Part shown: piece after piece, positions 22,798 to 31,592 of the stretch
Numbering within the stretch: the first letter of the stretch is position 1
Layout of the letters: every line of letters begins with the position of its first letter
From: an uncultured Eubacteriales bacterium
GTDB taxonomy: Bacteria > Bacillota > Clostridia > Tissierellales > Peptoniphilaceae
Assembly (NCBI GenBank): GCA_900539225.1
Contig: UQBO01000013.1
Coordinates: 1-39,534 of the forward strand
DNA: 39,534 nt
Direction: 5' to 3'
Notes under the pieces: generated by a model
Seen by the model: only the letters and a program-made list of their open reading frames with translations
Databases searched by the model: none
What the model was told of the DNA's origin: nothing
Translations under genes and position numbers: made by a program

Positions 22798-23937
22798 TTA
22801 TTTATCCAAGTTATTATAAAAATCATCCACGCTTCTTGCATCGTCATCTTGGTAGCGTCTTGGTCTGTCTGTATAGTCGTATCCATCATCGTCATAGATA
22901 TCGTAGTAGTCGTAGTCTCTGACTACATTTCCTGTTCTAAACTCGTATTGGTTTGTGTAGTCGCACATCGCCATTTGTGAGTAGACTGTTGAGTAAAGCG
23001 CTGCGCATATCCAAGGGATGGCTGCTAGTGCAAAGACCAAATTTGATCTTAGTCCTGTTGCAATCAAGGCTATAATTAGTGTTGCTAGGCCGCCTATAAC
23101 AAAAGTACCTATATAAATTATTAGCATCTTGCCAATCCAGTTAAATAAGAATCTATTCACAATACCAAAGGATGAGCTAATGCAAGTGCCTATGCCAATG
23201 TACTTGTTTGTATTAACTAGATAGTAGGCTACGCTTCCAGTAAGGCCGATGTAGAAGTTCACTATAAGTAATATTATGACCATGATTATATCTATCGCAT
23301 CATAAGAGCCTGACATAGCACTGATTATACCAAAGACTATGGCAGTAGCTGCTGATATTAGCCCAAAGATTATCATAACGGCGATGGATTTGATAAATTT
23401 GATGAACAAAGACTCTGTTACGTCTTTTACGCCTCTATCCATCTTAAAGATCCATTTATTAACGTGGGTAATGAAGGCTATAGCAATTATCTGTACGGCT
23501 ATACCCATTGCTAAGAAGCCAAGTATCATAAGTGTTGATGTTCTTAGAATTTCAAAGGTAAAGTTTAGATTTTCATTTCTAATACTTTTATCAAAATTAC
23601 TTCCTCTAAACCTACCTATGCTTCTCATTACGTCATCAAAGTCCTCAGCTTCGTCAAGCTCGTTCGTAAAATCTTCTAGACCATCGATTCCTGTTTCGAA
23701 TTGTTCTGAGTTTCTTAAATTATATTTTAATACATCTGATGAGATTTGCATTATGGAGCCAACATTTAAAGCTAGAAATCCACCTATAAGCACGATGTAG
23801 ACTAGTGCGAAGCAAAGAAGCGCCTTGATATTATTTTTAATGTAGCTGTTTGTTGCTTGAAAAATTTCGGTTACGCCGCTTGCTCTGCCGCCCTTTCTCT
23901 TCGGATTAAATTCATCATATACAAAATTGTCGTTCAT
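22798..23937 (-). CDS. Membrane protein with acidic tyrosine-rich tail, unknown function
   Basis: A 379-residue protein. The ATG at 23937 is chosen over the in-frame start at 23961 because AAGGAGGGG precedes it and the overlap with the peptidase gene is then avoided. A hydrophilic N-terminus (MNDNFVYDEFNPKRKGG) is followed by about six membrane segments, a charged loop after the first (GLEDFTNELDEAEDFDD) and a cytoplasmic tail of about 45 residues rich in Asp and Tyr (DYDYYDIYDDDGYDY). I do not recognise a family. It starts 11 nt after the aminopeptidase stop, so the two are co-transcribed. Confidence 0.75.
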   Translation of the reverse strand: MNDNFVYDEFNPKRKGGRASGVTEIFQATNSYIKNNIKALLCFALVYIVLIGGFLALNVGSIMQISSDVLKYNLRNSEQFETGIDGLEDFTNELDEAEDFDDVMRSIGRFRGSNFDKSIRNENLNFTFEILRTSTLMILGFLAMGIAVQIIAIAFITHVNKWIFKMDRGVKDVTESLFIKFIKSIAVMIIFGLISAATAIVFGIISAMSGSYDAIDIIMVIILLIVNFYIGLTGSVAYYLVNTNKYIGIGTCISSSFGIVNRFLFNWIGKMLIIYIGTFVIGGLATLIIALIATGLRSNLVFALAAIPWICAALYSTVYSQMAMCDYTNQYEFRTGNVVRDYDYYDIYDDDGYDYTDRPRRYQDDDARSVDDFYNNLDK

Positions 23938-23948
23938 AATACCCCTCC

Positions 23949-25178
23949 TTAGAAGGCCCAATTGCCTTTCTCAAATATTTTGTATTCTTTATTATCTTTA
24001 TACCCAATTATCTCAGTTGTTTCATCACCAATCATAAAATCGACATGAATTTTGCTATCATTTATACCATTTTTTAGTAATTCTTCTTCGCTCATGGCAG
24101 CGCCGCCCTCAATGCATGTTGGGTAAGCAGCTCCAAAAGCTATGTGGCAAGATGCGTTCTCGTCGAATAATGTCGAGTAGAATAATTTTTTACTATTGCT
24201 AATAGGTGAGTCGTTTTGCACTAGGGCTACTTCGCCTAACATACAAGCGTTTTCGTCTGTCGCGATTAAATCTTCTAGTAATTTTTGATTTTTCTCAGCC
24301 TTAACTTCTACACATTTACCATTTTCAAATCTTAGTGAGAAGTTCTCAACAAGTTTACCTGATAGTGACAATGGCTTTGTCGCGTAAACAATACCATTAA
24401 CCCCGTCTCTCTTAGGAGCGGAGAAGATTTCTTCTGTCGGGATATTGGCTGTAAAGCGAACGCCTGTCTCGCTCATGGATGAGCCGCCTATCCATAGGTG
24501 ATTCTTTGGCATCTCTATAGTCAAATCAGTGCCCAATTTTGATCTGTAATGAAGTTTTTCGAATTGCATCTCGTTTAAGTACTTAGCTTTTTCTTGTATA
24601 GTATTTTCAAATTCGTCCCAAGCCTTGTCAGGGTCAGCTCCGTCGACTCTAACTATCTTAAAAATAAGATCCCATAGCTCTTTTACACGCTTTTCTTCAG
24701 CTACGTCTGGAAGCACTTTATCTGCCCAAGCCTTTGATGGTATGCAGATCACGCACCATGGGTTTATGTCGTTCATAGTGTATTTTTGGAATGGTTTCAT
24801 CAGATTTGCACTCACGCTGCGCATTAGTTTTATTCTCTCAGGGTCAACGTCCTTCATTAGCGATGGATTTGGCGCAGCAACAGACAGGAAGCCCGCCTTT
24901 CTCTCTGCAAAATCAAGCATCATATTAAGCTTCCACTCGGGTGCGTGTTTGATCGCCTCTTCACTCATCATCATCGCGCTCAATCTGTTGCACTCGTCGT
25001 CTTGTATCCTTACAATTACTTCGCTTGCGCCTCTTTCGTAGGCAAGTTCAGTAAGCATTCTCACGAAGTCCATCGCCTCAGTTGATGTATTTATCACGAG
25101 CGGCATGTCCTTTTGCACGTTTATGCCCCTCTCGATAACGATCTTCGCGTAATTCCTTAACTTATCTTCAAAATTCAT
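23949..25178 (-). CDS. M29-family aminopeptidase
   Basis: A 409-residue metallopeptidase of family M29 (AmpS/PepS/aminopeptidase T), which removes N-terminal amino acids in the cytoplasm using two metal ions. Motifs recognised are GVRFTANIPTEEIFSAP and YATKPLSLSG, with the metal-ligand candidates Glu in CMLGEVALV, His in SCHIAFGAAY and Asp in HVDFMIG. Length matches the family (about 400-415). The first gene of a minus-strand pair; AAGGAGGAC lies before the ATG. Confidence 0.92.
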   Translation of the reverse strand: MNFEDKLRNYAKIVIERGINVQKDMPLVINTSTEAMDFVRMLTELAYERGASEVIVRIQDDECNRLSAMMMSEEAIKHAPEWKLNMMLDFAERKAGFLSVAAPNPSLMKDVDPERIKLMRSVSANLMKPFQKYTMNDINPWCVICIPSKAWADKVLPDVAEEKRVKELWDLIFKIVRVDGADPDKAWDEFENTIQEKAKYLNEMQFEKLHYRSKLGTDLTIEMPKNHLWIGGSSMSETGVRFTANIPTEEIFSAPKRDGVNGIVYATKPLSLSGKLVENFSLRFENGKCVEVKAEKNQKLLEDLIATDENACMLGEVALVQNDSPISNSKKLFYSTLFDENASCHIAFGAAYPTCIEGGAAMSEEELLKNGINDSKIHVDFMIGDETTEIIGYKDNKEYKIFEKGNWAF

Positions 25179-25224
25179 TTTGTCCTCCTTTGCGATTAAA
25201 GTATTAAATACTCTCTACTTATGA

Positions 25225-25238
25225 TATAATATATTATA
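25225..25238. promoter_or_regulatory. Overlapping divergent -10 boxes
   Basis: TATAAT on the plus strand (25225-25230) and TATAAT on the minus strand (25238-25233) lie almost back to back in the 94-nt gap between the peptidase and PurM-like genes. The matching -35 boxes are weak. Polymerase could not use both at once. Confidence 0.55.
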
Positions 25239-25272
25239 CCATATATATTAAGAATATGTAAATGGAGGCGCC

Positions 25273-25980
25273 ATGAAAAGTTTTAGAGATTTAATAATTT
25301 TAGACGATATGAATTTAGTTCTTGCTTGTGACAGTGCAGCAGGGATAGGCGAGAAGCCATCTGACGAAGTTTTTGCTGACATAGAAATGGTTTCATATTA
25401 TGCAGCTTTCGTGCCCATAGCCGAGCTATTATGCGTAAGAAGCGTGCCAATGGTTTTGGTCGATACGCTTTGTAACGAGAGAGAGCCCTATGGCGAGAAA
25501 ATCATTCGCGGCATCAAAATGGCGATGAAGGACGCAGGGCTTGACGAGGGAGATGGCTTTACCGGATCGACTGAAGAAAACTTCGTGACAAAGATGACAG
25601 GGATGGGCGTCACAGTCTTAGGACGCGGCCTTGATATACGCAAGGCGCAAAAAGGCGATGCGGTCTATGCCATCGGCAAGGGGCTTGTGGGCGAGGAGCT
25701 AATTAAATATCGTGACAAGGCCATGAGCATGAGTGACTACATTTATTTAAAGGAGCAAGACTATATTCATGACATCGTTCCAATCGGCTCAAAGGGCGCG
25801 GCGCATGAACTAGCTGAGATAGAGGCACACGCGGGACTTAGAGTGCGCATCGTGAATCACGATTTTGATCTAAATGCATCGGGCGGGCCATCAGCCATTT
25901 GCCTAGTCACAATGAAGCCTGATGACTTTAATAAATTAAATTTAAAAAAGGACGTAAATTTGTTAGCTTTTATTGAGTAA
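25273..25980 (+). CDS. PurM/AIR-synthase-related ATP-binding protein
   Basis: A 235-residue protein resembling the AIR synthase-related (PurM/ThiL/SelD-like) fold. The start ILDDMNLVLACDSAAGIGEKP has the Asp-rich early strand of the family; NFVTKMTGMGVTVLGR resembles the ATP-binding loop seen in alpha-ribazole-kinase-like members. It is short, covering mainly one of the two PurM domains. The small-molecule substrate is unknown; a cobamide-related kinase is one possibility. GGAGGCGCC precedes the ATG. Gaps of 40 nt and less to the following genes suggest an operon. Confidence 0.68.
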   Translation: MKSFRDLIILDDMNLVLACDSAAGIGEKPSDEVFADIEMVSYYAAFVPIAELLCVRSVPMVLVDTLCNEREPYGEKIIRGIKMAMKDAGLDEGDGFTGSTEENFVTKMTGMGVTVLGRGLDIRKAQKGDAVYAIGKGLVGEELIKYRDKAMSMSDYIYLKEQDYIHDIVPIGSKGAAHELAEIEAHAGLRVRIVNHDFDLNASGGPSAICLVTMKPDDFNKLNLKKDVNLLAFIE

Positions 25981-26020
25981 ATGGGTATAAATGTATGAAG
26001 AGTACTAGGAGGCGAGTCAA

Positions 26021-27103
26021 TTGAAGAAATTTAGATTCTTAACAATTTTTTTTGTCATAATTATGTTCATGGCAGGATTTAACGCGCATGCAGCGAGCGA
26101 AAATAAAATGACTTACAAGATGAATCTCAAAGAGGACGCGATGTATGTGGACGTCAAGATCGAGACGGAGCATACGGGCTTTAAGTTTGGGATCGATGTG
26201 CCAGATGGCGCTGAGGTCTACGATGTAGAGGGCAAGAGCCTTAGAGATGATTTCCTTTCAGGAACGAAATACATCTTTGACTTTAACGGCGGCGACAAAG
26301 AGGTCTCTTACAAGATCAAGGGCCTTCCAAAAGCATTTAAAAGGGCCGATGGTTTTGTCTTTGGCTTGTATCGTTCATTTAACACGCACATCAACACCAT
26401 TGAGATAGCCTACGAGAGCGTTTACTTTGACGAGCCGGTATATGAACTATTTACTTCAAAGGGTCTTAACGCTACTTTTGAAGATGGCAAGACTGGTCTT
26501 TACGAGATAGACGAGCCCATTGACATAGCTATAGGCATTAAGTATCCGAAAAATGAGTTTGTGAACGCGCCTTATGAGGACATGGACTACGATGACTACC
26601 GTAATGACGAGCTGATGAGGACGCAAATTACACGCATTGACAAGCCGGGCATCTCTGAACTGGTTCTTAAGGGGCTTATAGCGGTGGCTTTACTAGCGTT
26701 TATCATCGTCGGTTTTTTGATGACGAAGAACCAAAGATTTAGAAATAAATTTAGAATAAAGAAGAAATACGAAGAGAAGGAAAAAAGCGGCAAAACTTTT
26801 GACTTAAAAGACCTTGATGAGTACATTTACTTAATATATCAATTTTATGACACGAAGGAAGACAAGGTCGCTAGCTACTTAGGCGTGGACGAGACTGACA
26901 AGCTTGTTGAGAAAAAACTAAATGCTTCGTATGAAAATCTATTAAAAAAGGGATATATAGAGAAGGAAGACTCGGATTACAGCGTGGCCCTAACAAAGAA
27001 GGGCAGGCTGAAACTTGAGGAAATTCTTATCAAGAAGGAATATTTACTCGCTCAAGACGATATTTCAGATGAGGAAGAGAAATTTTTAAGATTGTTCAGG
27101 TGA
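26021..27103 (+). CDS. Membrane protein with external domain and possible winged helix
   Basis: A 360-residue protein starting at TTG 26021 (AGGAGG 8 nt upstream). A signal peptide (KFRFLTIFFVIIMFMAGFNAHA) precedes about 190 residues of external beta-rich domain (DUF2207-like in layout). One membrane segment follows (ELVLKGLIAVALLAFIIVGFLM, about 215-236), then a basic stretch and a cytoplasmic domain of about 110 residues. That domain ends in ENLLKKGYIEKEDSDYSVALTKKGR, the usual end of a winged-helix wing. It could sense something outside and bind DNA or protein inside; this is inference. Confidence 0.7.
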   Translation: MKKFRFLTIFFVIIMFMAGFNAHAASENKMTYKMNLKEDAMYVDVKIETEHTGFKFGIDVPDGAEVYDVEGKSLRDDFLSGTKYIFDFNGGDKEVSYKIKGLPKAFKRADGFVFGLYRSFNTHINTIEIAYESVYFDEPVYELFTSKGLNATFEDGKTGLYEIDEPIDIAIGIKYPKNEFVNAPYEDMDYDDYRNDELMRTQITRIDKPGISELVLKGLIAVALLAFIIVGFLMTKNQRFRNKFRIKKKYEEKEKSGKTFDLKDLDEYIYLIYQFYDTKEDKVASYLGVDETDKLVEKKLNASYENLLKKGYIEKEDSDYSVALTKKGRLKLEEILIKKEYLLAQDDISDEEEKFLRLFR

Positions 27104-27108
27104 TTTAG

Positions 27109-27534
27109 GTGAAGGTACTTAGCTCAGGAGGCGTAATTATCAACAACAATTTAATACTACTTTTGAAGAAGTACAACGGCGACTACGTATTACCGAAGGG
27201 CAGAATCGAGCGCGGCGAAAGCATTGAAGAGGCGGCTCTTCGCGAGGTAAAGGAAGAAAGCGGCATCACTGGTGAGATTAAAAAATACCTAGGCAAGATT
27301 GACTACTCTTTCATTAACAGGATGAGAAACATAAGGATTGACAAGACGGTACACTTCTTTTTGATGTCAACAAAGGATACGCACACTAAGCCTCAAAGCA
27401 TGGAAGGCTTTAAGACGGCGAAGTTTTACGAAAGAGAAGAAGCGATTAGCCTTATGAAATACAGCCAAGAAAGAGAAATTATTAGAAAAGCCATAGAAGA
27501 GTACGACAGAGAGAAGAATGAGGAGAGAAAATGA
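27109..27534 (+). CDS. NUDIX hydrolase
   Basis: A 141-residue NUDIX enzyme starting at GTG 27109 (AGGTGA overlaps the previous stop). The full NUDIX box GX5EX7REUXEEXGU is present as G-RIERGESIEEAALREVKEES-GI (about residues 30-52). Such enzymes cleave nucleoside diphosphates linked to another group; the PKGRIERGES form also occurs in diadenosine polyphosphate hydrolases. It overlaps whiA by 4 nt (ATGA), a pairing often seen near whiA in Firmicutes. Confidence 0.92.
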   Translation: MKVLSSGGVIINNNLILLLKKYNGDYVLPKGRIERGESIEEAALREVKEESGITGEIKKYLGKIDYSFINRMRNIRIDKTVHFFLMSTKDTHTKPQSMEGFKTAKFYEREEAISLMKYSQEREIIRKAIEEYDREKNEERK

Positions 27535-28469
27535 GTTTTTCACAAAAAGCTAAGGACGAAGCGGCAAAGCTGATGATCACGGACGAAGACACATCCCTAG
27601 CTGAGCTTATGGCCTACGTGAGATACGTCTCATCCATTAGCTTCATATCAGGCAAAGTGGCCGTTTCATTCAGAGTGCAAAAGGCGGCGCTTGCGAGACG
27701 AATATTTACAGTAATCAGAAATTTATACGATACAGACCTTGACGTGGACATCTCAAAGATGACGCAGCTCAAGAAGATGAACATCTACACAATCGTCCTA
27801 AACGATACGGATATAGTTATGCAGATGTTTAAGGACACGCGCATGGAAGGCTTTTTGGACGTGAACAAGATTCCGAAGGCAGTCAAAGAGAGTGACGATA
27901 TGAGGCGTAGCTACTTAAGAGCGGCCTTCTTGGCAGTCGGCTCCATCACTAATCCGGAGCGCGGCTACCACCTCGAAATGCTCTTCGAAAGCGAGTTCGA
28001 GGCAAACGAGGTCAAGGAGCTGATGAACGTCTACGGTCTTGGGGCGAAGTACGTCAAGCGTAAAGAAAATTATATCACCTATCTAAAGGGCGCCGAGGCA
28101 ATCTCAGATTTTCTCACAGTTATAGGTGCGATGAGAGCCGTGCTTAGCTTTGAGAATATCAGGGTAGTTAAGGACGTTAGGAACAATGCCAATAGACGGA
28201 CCAATTGCGAAACAGCCAATATACAGAAGACAGTTGATGCATCGACAAGGCAGGTCGCTGATATAGAGTACATCGATGAAATGATAGGCCTAGACGCACT
28301 ACAAGCGGATTTAAAAGAGCTAGCAATACTTAGACTGAACAACAGAGACGCGTCACTTGCAGAGCTTGGAAGGCTTATGAGCCCGGAGCTTGGTAAGTCG
28401 GGCGTAAACCATAGACTTAAAAAACTTGCTGAAATGGCAGAAAATTTACGAATAAATGAGGAGAATTAA
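27531..28469 (+). CDS. whiA: DNA-binding protein WhiA
   Basis: A 312-residue WhiA protein: an N-terminal LAGLIDADG-type fold (residues about 1-215) and a C-terminal helix-turn-helix (LAILRLNNRDASLAELGRLM...GKSGVNHRLKKL, about 263-300). NRRTNCETANIQKTVDAS between them is the well-conserved WhiA signature. In Firmicutes it influences cell division and chromosome segregation; in actinomycetes it controls sporulation. The 28471 gene follows after one base. Confidence 0.96.
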   Translation: MSFSQKAKDEAAKLMITDEDTSLAELMAYVRYVSSISFISGKVAVSFRVQKAALARRIFTVIRNLYDTDLDVDISKMTQLKKMNIYTIVLNDTDIVMQMFKDTRMEGFLDVNKIPKAVKESDDMRRSYLRAAFLAVGSITNPERGYHLEMLFESEFEANEVKELMNVYGLGAKYVKRKENYITYLKGAEAISDFLTVIGAMRAVLSFENIRVVKDVRNNANRRTNCETANIQKTVDASTRQVADIEYIDEMIGLDALQADLKELAILRLNNRDASLAELGRLMSPELGKSGVNHRLKKLAEMAENLRINEEN

Positions 28470-28470
28470 T

Positions 28471-28857
28471 ATGAAGAGAACCATAGTTACAAACAACGAC
28501 TACGTTAGAGACAAATACAAAGACGACTTCGACATGATTTACGTAGACAAAGTCGATAATTATACAGGCGTTTTACTTAAGGCGAGAGACCTAATTCACG
28601 AAGGATATAAGCTCTTAACACATCCACTATCAGGATCAGTTAAGCCGAATGAAACACCATTTAAGACAATTATTTTGGAAAAAGGAACAGGACTTGATCA
28701 AGACGGACTAATCATAATTGAAGAAGCAATCGGAACCATTAACAAATTTTTAAACATCGAGAAAACACCCGATTACAACGAGCGCGTCATCGACGACTGC
28801 AAAGTCATAGACCTTTCCATCATAGACAACACAATCAATTTAAGAAGTTCAATCTAA
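28471..28857 (+). CDS. grdX: GrdX-family protein
   Basis: A 128-residue protein; the ATG at 28471 has GAGGAG 7 nt upstream, better than the in-frame ATG at 28456. The stretch TGVLLKARDLIHEGYKLLTHPLSGSVKPNETPFKTI is the clear family signature of GrdX, usually encoded at the head of glycine reductase (Stickland) operons. No glycine reductase gene is in the window, so this is an orphan copy between whiA and rlmD. The function of GrdX is not established. One base of its stop codon is shared with the next start. Confidence 0.92.
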   Translation: MKRTIVTNNDYVRDKYKDDFDMIYVDKVDNYTGVLLKARDLIHEGYKLLTHPLSGSVKPNETPFKTIILEKGTGLDQDGLIIIEEAIGTINKFLNIEKTPDYNERVIDDCKVIDLSIIDNTINLRSSI

Positions 28858-30431
28858 TGAAAGAGTTTTATATTGAAGATATGACCAGTCAGCTAAGGGG
28901 CGTTGCTAAGTCCGAGGGACTGGTCTATTTTATTAAAGGAGCCGTGCTTGGCGATACAGTCACAATCACAAACGAAGTGAAGAAGAAGAGCTTTATCGAG
29001 GCAGATGTCTTGGATATAGCCATCCCATCCGAGTTTCGTGTGGAGGGAGTTAGTGACGAGGCTATACTCTCCAGCCTTTCTTATGAGAAGGAATTCGAGT
29101 GGAAAGTTAATGGACTTAAGATGAACCTCAAGAAGATGGCTGGGCTTTACGTGGACGTAGAAGAGTACAAGGCGAAGACTTTAACACATTATAGGGACAA
29201 TACCCAGGTCAAAGTCGCTCGTGGGGCGCATGGTGAAGTTCATATAGGATACTTTGAAGAAGGCACAAACACAGTAGTCGACTCAGAAGAGATGCTCTAC
29301 ATGAATAAGGAAGCGCTTTCGGTTTATAAAGGACTTAGAAAATTTGTAAAAGAAAATTATAAGGGCTACGATTGGAAAGCCAAGAAAGGCGATATCAAGG
29401 ACATAGTCTTTAGAAACAACGAAAAAGACGAGCTGATGATTACCTTCGTCTCGCACGATGAAATCACGATAGATATAGAAAAATTAAAGTCGTGCATAGA
29501 CATAAGCAAGGTAAAATCCATCTACCTAAACATAAACGATAAATCAGACAAAGTGCTTTACGGAAGAAAATTTATTAAGCTATATGGAGACGACTTTTTA
29601 AGCGTAAACATCTTGGGACTTGATTTTAAGATATATCCGCAAACATTTTTGCAAGTGAACTTAGAGATGATGGACGTTTTGTATAAAAAAGCACTAGAGT
29701 ATTTAGGAGACGCAGCAGAGATGGACATACTTGAGCTATACTCAGGCATAGGCACCATAAGCCTATGTGCCGCAAAAGAAGCAAAATCAGTCACAGCAGT
29801 CGAAGTCGTCGAAGCCTCAGTTAAAAGCGCAGACGAGAACGCAGAAGCCAATGGTATAAAAAACGCAAAATTCATACACGCTAAGGCCGAAGACGCAATA
29901 AATAGAGTCTTGAAAGAAAAAACTTACGACGCAGTCATAGTCGACCCGCCGAGAAAGGGCCTAGATAAAAAAGTAGTAGAGATGCTAAATAAGAGCGGCA
30001 TAGAAAAGATTGTATACATCAGCTGTAACCACGCAAGTTTGGCGAGAGACATCGCCTTGATGAGTGAGGTGTATAAGGTAGAGAGAGTAGCCGCAGTTGA
30101 TATGTTCGCAAGAAGTGCTCATGTGGAGACGGTAGCGTTATTGTCCAAACTTGATGTCGATAAGCATATAGATGTTGAAATTAAGCTGGATGAGCTTGAT
30201 TTGACAAGTGCTGAAAGCAAGGCAACATATGCTCAAATCAAAGAATATGTTTGGAATAAATTTGGATTAAAAGTACCTACATTATATATTGCTCAGATTA
30301 AAAGGAAATGTGGCATTGAATTAAGGGAGCATTATAACAAATCAAAAAAAGAGAAACAGGTTATTCCACAATGCACACCAGAAAAAGAGGAGGCTATCAT
30401 GGATGCTTTAAGGCATTTTAAAATGATTTAA
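28857..30431 (+). CDS. rlmD: 23S rRNA (uracil-5-)-methyltransferase with element-derived tail
   Basis: A 524-residue RumA/RlmD-type enzyme that puts a methyl group from SAM on a uracil of 23S rRNA. An N-terminal TRAM-like domain (about 1-58), then the SAM-binding motif ELYSGIGTISLCAA, VDPPRKGLD and the catalytic Cys390 in YISCNHASL. The CGGC iron-sulfur motif of many relatives is replaced by EAILSSLSYE, without cysteines. After HVETVALLSKL (to about residue 432) a tail of about 90 residues (DELDLTSAESKATYAQIKEY to FKMI) is added; the ordinary enzyme ends near that point. The same tail is common in genes invaded by integrative elements (recalled). GC falls across it, so it was probably supplied by the element that follows. 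Confidence 0.88.
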   Translation: MKEFYIEDMTSQLRGVAKSEGLVYFIKGAVLGDTVTITNEVKKKSFIEADVLDIAIPSEFRVEGVSDEAILSSLSYEKEFEWKVNGLKMNLKKMAGLYVDVEEYKAKTLTHYRDNTQVKVARGAHGEVHIGYFEEGTNTVVDSEEMLYMNKEALSVYKGLRKFVKENYKGYDWKAKKGDIKDIVFRNNEKDELMITFVSHDEITIDIEKLKSCIDISKVKSIYLNINDKSDKVLYGRKFIKLYGDDFLSVNILGLDFKIYPQTFLQVNLEMMDVLYKKALEYLGDAAEMDILELYSGIGTISLCAAKEAKSVTAVEVVEASVKSADENAEANGIKNAKFIHAKAEDAINRVLKEKTYDAVIVDPPRKGLDKKVVEMLNKSGIEKIVYISCNHASLARDIALMSEVYKVERVAAVDMFARSAHVETVALLSKLDVDKHIDVEIKLDELDLTSAESKATYAQIKEYVWNKFGLKVPTLYIAQIKRKCGIELREHYNKSKKEKQVIPQCTPEKEEAIMDALRHFKMI

Positions 30432-30449
30432 TAGAAATGGAGGGTATTT

Positions 30450-30731
30450 ATGAGATGGATAATAAAAATAATCTTGTTTCCAATTAGCTTGGCATTAAGT
30501 ATCCTCACAGCATTTTTAATATTTTTACTTGCCATAGGAACAACAATACTGTATTTGCTGATGATGTTTTGCATATTTGGAGCAATTGCATCTTTTCTGC
30601 AAAAAGAAGTTACCATCGGAATAGAAGCATTGATTATTGGATTCTTGGTTAGTCCATATGGAATACCAATGGTTGGAGCAACAGTTATAGCTTTTTTGCA
30701 AGGTATCAATGAAGCAATAAAATCAATCTAA
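30450..30731 (+). CDS. Small hydrophobic protein of conjugative elements
   Basis: A 93-residue protein, nearly all membrane: two to three segments (KIILFPISLALSILTAFLIFL, ILYLLMMFCIFGAIASF, LIIGFLVSPYGIPMVGATVIAFL) and a short tail. ATGGAGGG lies before the ATG. Proteins of this size and pattern regularly sit at this end of Tn1549-like elements. Function unknown. Confidence 0.75.
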   Translation: MRWIIKIILFPISLALSILTAFLIFLLAIGTTILYLLMMFCIFGAIASFLQKEVTIGIEALIIGFLVSPYGIPMVGATVIAFLQGINEAIKSI

Positions 30732-30758
30732 AAAATTTCATAAAAATGGTTACCAAAG

Positions 30759-30788
30759 GCGATAGAAGAAAAAACTATCGTCTTTTTC
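30759..30788 (+). terminator. Terminator before the replication genes
   Basis: GGCGATAG (30759-30766) and CTATCGTC (30776-30783), with one G-U pair, followed by TTTTTC. Confidence 0.75.
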
Positions 30789-30821
30789 TTTGTAAATTTT
30801 TAAGAAGGGAGGTGATCCTGC

Positions 30822-31592
30822 ATGGACTTTGACTATTTCTATAACAGAGAAGCGGAAAGATTTAACTTTCTAAAAGTACCTGAAATATTGGTAGACGGAG
30901 AAGAATTTAAGGGATTGTCTGCTGAAGCAATCATCCTATACTCCATGCTTTTGAAACGCACAGGAATGTCCTTTAAGAATAACTGGGTGGACAAGGAAGG
31001 CAGAGTATTTATCTATTTCACAGTTGAAGAAATTATGAGAAGAAGAAATATCTCAAAGCCTACTGCCATAAAAACATTAGACGAGTTAGACAGCAAAAAA
31101 GGAATAGGACTGATTGAAAGAGTAAGGCTTGGACTTGGTAAGCCGAATGTCATTTATGTTAAAGACTTTATGAGCATAATAGCGGTAAAAGAAAATGACT
31201 TTCAGAAGTCAAAAAACTTAACTTCAGAAGTAAAAGATTTTAACCTCAGAAGTAAAGAAAATGAACTTCAGGAAGTTCAAAATGTTGACTCTAACTATAT
31301 AGAGAATAATAAGAGTAAGTATAGTAAGAGAGAATATAGTTTTGGGGAAAACGGACTTGGAACATTTCAAAATGTCTTTTTAAAGGACGAAGATATAGGA
31401 GAATTACAAATAAAAATGGCAGGAGAGCTTGATAACTACATTGAAAGATTATCAACCTATCTTCAAAGTACCGGAAAGACATATAAAGACCATAAAGCAA
31501 CAATTCTTTCTTGGTTTTATAAAGATCAGGGAAGTAAGAAAAAAACCAATATCCCTACATGGGAGGAATATAACAAGGGAGTACATTTATGA
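30822..31592 (+). CDS. repA: RepA-family replication initiator of the conjugative element
   Basis: A 256-residue protein. The N-terminal 110 residues are the RepA_N winged-helix domain (FNFLKVPEILV...EFKGLSAEAIILYSMLLKRTGMSFKN, DKEGRVFIYFTVEEIM, ISKPTAIKTLDEL), which binds the replication origin. The C-terminal part, after a polar linker (residues about 125-165), ends in STGKTYKDHKATILSWFYKD. GGGAGGTGAT before the ATG is a very strong ribosome site. It overlaps the DnaC-like gene by 4 nt. It would allow the circular element to replicate. Confidence 0.88.
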   Translation: MDFDYFYNREAERFNFLKVPEILVDGEEFKGLSAEAIILYSMLLKRTGMSFKNNWVDKEGRVFIYFTVEEIMRRRNISKPTAIKTLDELDSKKGIGLIERVRLGLGKPNVIYVKDFMSIIAVKENDFQKSKNLTSEVKDFNLRSKENELQEVQNVDSNYIENNKSKYSKREYSFGENGLGTFQNVFLKDEDIGELQIKMAGELDNYIERLSTYLQSTGKTYKDHKATILSWFYKDQGSKKKTNIPTWEEYNKGVHL

